From positions 1-6,031 of the forward strand of contig VEXC01000033.1 of the NCBI GenBank assembly GCA_009391225.1: 6,031 bases of DNA. Direction: 5' to 3'. Position 1 is the first letter of the stretch; the number at the start of each line of letters is the position of its first letter. The notes under the pieces were generated by a model. It was not told the DNA's origin and ran no database searches. It saw nothing but the letters and a program-made list of their open reading frames with translations. Position numbers and translations under genes: made by a program. This stretch comes from SAR202 cluster bacterium AC-647-N09_OGT_505m. GTDB taxonomy: Bacteria; Chloroflexota; Dehalococcoidia; UBA2985. Positions 4,999 through 6,031 of the stretch are shown here, one piece after another.

Positions 4999-5913
4999 CT
5001 ATCCGTCCCGACTGCGGATTTCGGCCAAGATAGCGTCATCCTCTGTGAGATTCCAGGTGAACGTGCTTGAGAGTTCTCGTTTGTACCTCTCATAGCTTTG
5101 GTGAGTACCCGAGGGCGTGTCGAACCTAGGATTGTAATCCAGATCGCGGACCGCCTTCTCCATACTGTACAGAACGCAGCGACGAGTCTGAAACGGAAAC
5201 GAGCGTAGCTGGGGAGTTAGGTCGTCTGGTACCATAATGATCTGGGGTTCCACACCTACCACTTGAGCCATAGTCATAAACCAGCCACGAAGGCTCGTAT
5301 AATCAGGTCCGGCCCCGTTATAGGCCTGACCATAGGAGCGTGTATTGCCCAGACACGCTACGAAGAGCTGAGCGATATCCTCAACGTGGACAAGGTGAGC
5401 TAGAGGTGTCCCATGTGAGGGAAGGAGGAGAGGTCGGTTATGCTCTAAGCGATAGAAGTAGGCTGGCTCGCGGCCAGGGCGGTTGGTTCCTGCCCCGTAG
5501 ACATACGAGGGCCGGATCACGCTGTGGGGAACTCCAGTGTTCTGGCTCCAGTTTGCCAATAGTCGCTCCGCCAGTATCTTATTCCACGCGTAGCTTCCCC
5601 CTCGGTCGTCTGGCATGAGTCGGTCATGCTCTCGGATGGGGTATATGAGGCTACCATAGTATACGGCGGTGCTACTGGTAAATATGTAATGCCCCACCCG
5701 GCCTGCGAGGGCGTCTTGGACCACTTTCACCTGCTCTGCCGTGTAGCCCGAGACGTCGAATACCGCCTCGAAAGAGTGCCCCCGTAGGGTGGACAGCATA
5801 CTGGAATCGTCGTCCCTATCTGCTGTCAGCCGTTGGACTTCTAGTGGCAGGTCCACTGGAGTCTGGCCCCGATTCAGAACCGTTACTTCATGGCCTTGAG
5901 CTATCAACTCCTA
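4999..5913 (-). pseudogene. Extended SDR NAD-dependent epimerase/dehydratase, 5'-truncated
   Basis: The frame encodes most of an extended short-chain dehydrogenase/epimerase. Counting from TTG 5907: AQGHEVTVLNRG (3-14) is the end of the first beta-alpha-beta unit, FTSSTAVY (76-83) the Ser/Thr motif, YAWNK (Tyr106, Lys110) the catalytic YxxxK, and VIRPSYVYGAG the following conserved strand and loop. Relatives act on nucleotide sugars or related substrates in surface-polysaccharide synthesis. The beginning is wrong: the expected beta strand with GGTGFIG, which binds NAD, is absent in all three minus-strand frames. An in-frame TAG (5913-5911) stands two codons before TTG 5907. AGGAG directly abuts that TTG, so it is a poor start. 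Homology breaks at 'ELIAQGH', about 17-20 residues into a normal protein, indicating a recombination or deletion endpoint. The catalytic residues are intact, so the loss is probably recent. Confidence 0.8.
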
Positions 5914-6021
5914 CAGCAAAATCTGGTTTAAGTTGCCCTGAAGGGCGTGATAAACACGCTGACAAGTCCTAGCGTGAGCTCCACGCTCCAAGGCACGACG
6001 GGACAGAAATTCATTGACACA
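5911..6021 (-). pseudogene. 36-codon open stretch fused to the SDR remnant, unidentified
   Basis: Between a TAA (6024-6022) and the TAG at 5913-5911, the frame that runs into the SDR is open for 36 codons. It includes 'FLSRRALERGAHARTCQRVY' and ends NLNQILL. It looks like real protein sequence (Arg/Ala/Leu helix) but does not resemble an SDR N-terminus, and I cannot assign a family. It could be the tail of another gene joined at the truncation point. Chance is not excluded. Confidence 0.3.
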
Positions 6022-6031
6022 TTAATTTGCC

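Noticed and set aside
1..6031. CRISPR array or complete insertion sequence
   Set aside because: No regularly spaced repeats were seen, and no transposase or flanking terminal inverted repeats could be found.

Overview
The window looks like an accessory region of a Chloroflexota genome, most likely of the SAR202/Dehalococcoidia type. This placement is an inference. It rests on the lipoprotein with a lipobox followed by an 'IDATVEVRLTEER' stretch and a Pro/Ser/Thr linker, on the arylsulfotransferase-type propeller, and on the style of the HsdR N-terminus; no phylogeny was run. Every recognisable gene or gene remnant is on the minus strand, so the functional order runs from high to low coordinates.

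Layout in reading direction (right to left). (1) 5913-4999: an extended SDR epimerase/dehydratase that has lost its N-terminal NAD-binding glycine motif. It is preceded by unrelated sequence and an in-frame TAG. (2) 4998-4685: no gene, but a nested inverted repeat and a hairpin just after the SDR stop. (3) 4684-4322: a 120-residue unknown protein. (4) 4231-4117: copy B of an interspersed repeat ending in an exact TATAAT. (5) 4101-4039: a 20-residue hydrophobic peptide whose stop overlaps the GTG start of a YqaJ/lambda-exonuclease-type nuclease (4039-3206). (6) 3205-2729: relics, namely the 3' half of a tRNA-Ala(TGC)-like gene, a 7-7-7 palindrome, the first ~45 codons of a type I restriction HsdR-like gene, and a 35-codon ORF touching the next start. 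(7) 2728-1484: a secreted lipoprotein with an arylsulfotransferase-like propeller, split by one in-frame TAG. (8) 1310-1211: copy A of the repeat, again placing TATAAT next to a gene start. (9) 1204-206: a LicD/fukutin-family transferase with an added C-terminal beta-sandwich-like domain. (10) 168-1: the C-terminal catalytic end of a tyrosine recombinase, cut off upstream and running off the window.

The intact-looking genes do not form an obvious single pathway. LicD, the SDR and the propeller lipoprotein suggest cell-surface glycan or envelope functions. The nuclease, recombinase, tRNA remnant and HsdR fragment are debris of mobile or defence elements. The most useful reading is an integration hot-spot in decay, with a ~100-bp repeat that may have supplied promoters to two unrelated genes. 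I found no CRISPR array, rRNA, complete tRNA or complete insertion sequence, and no convincing new multi-gene system.
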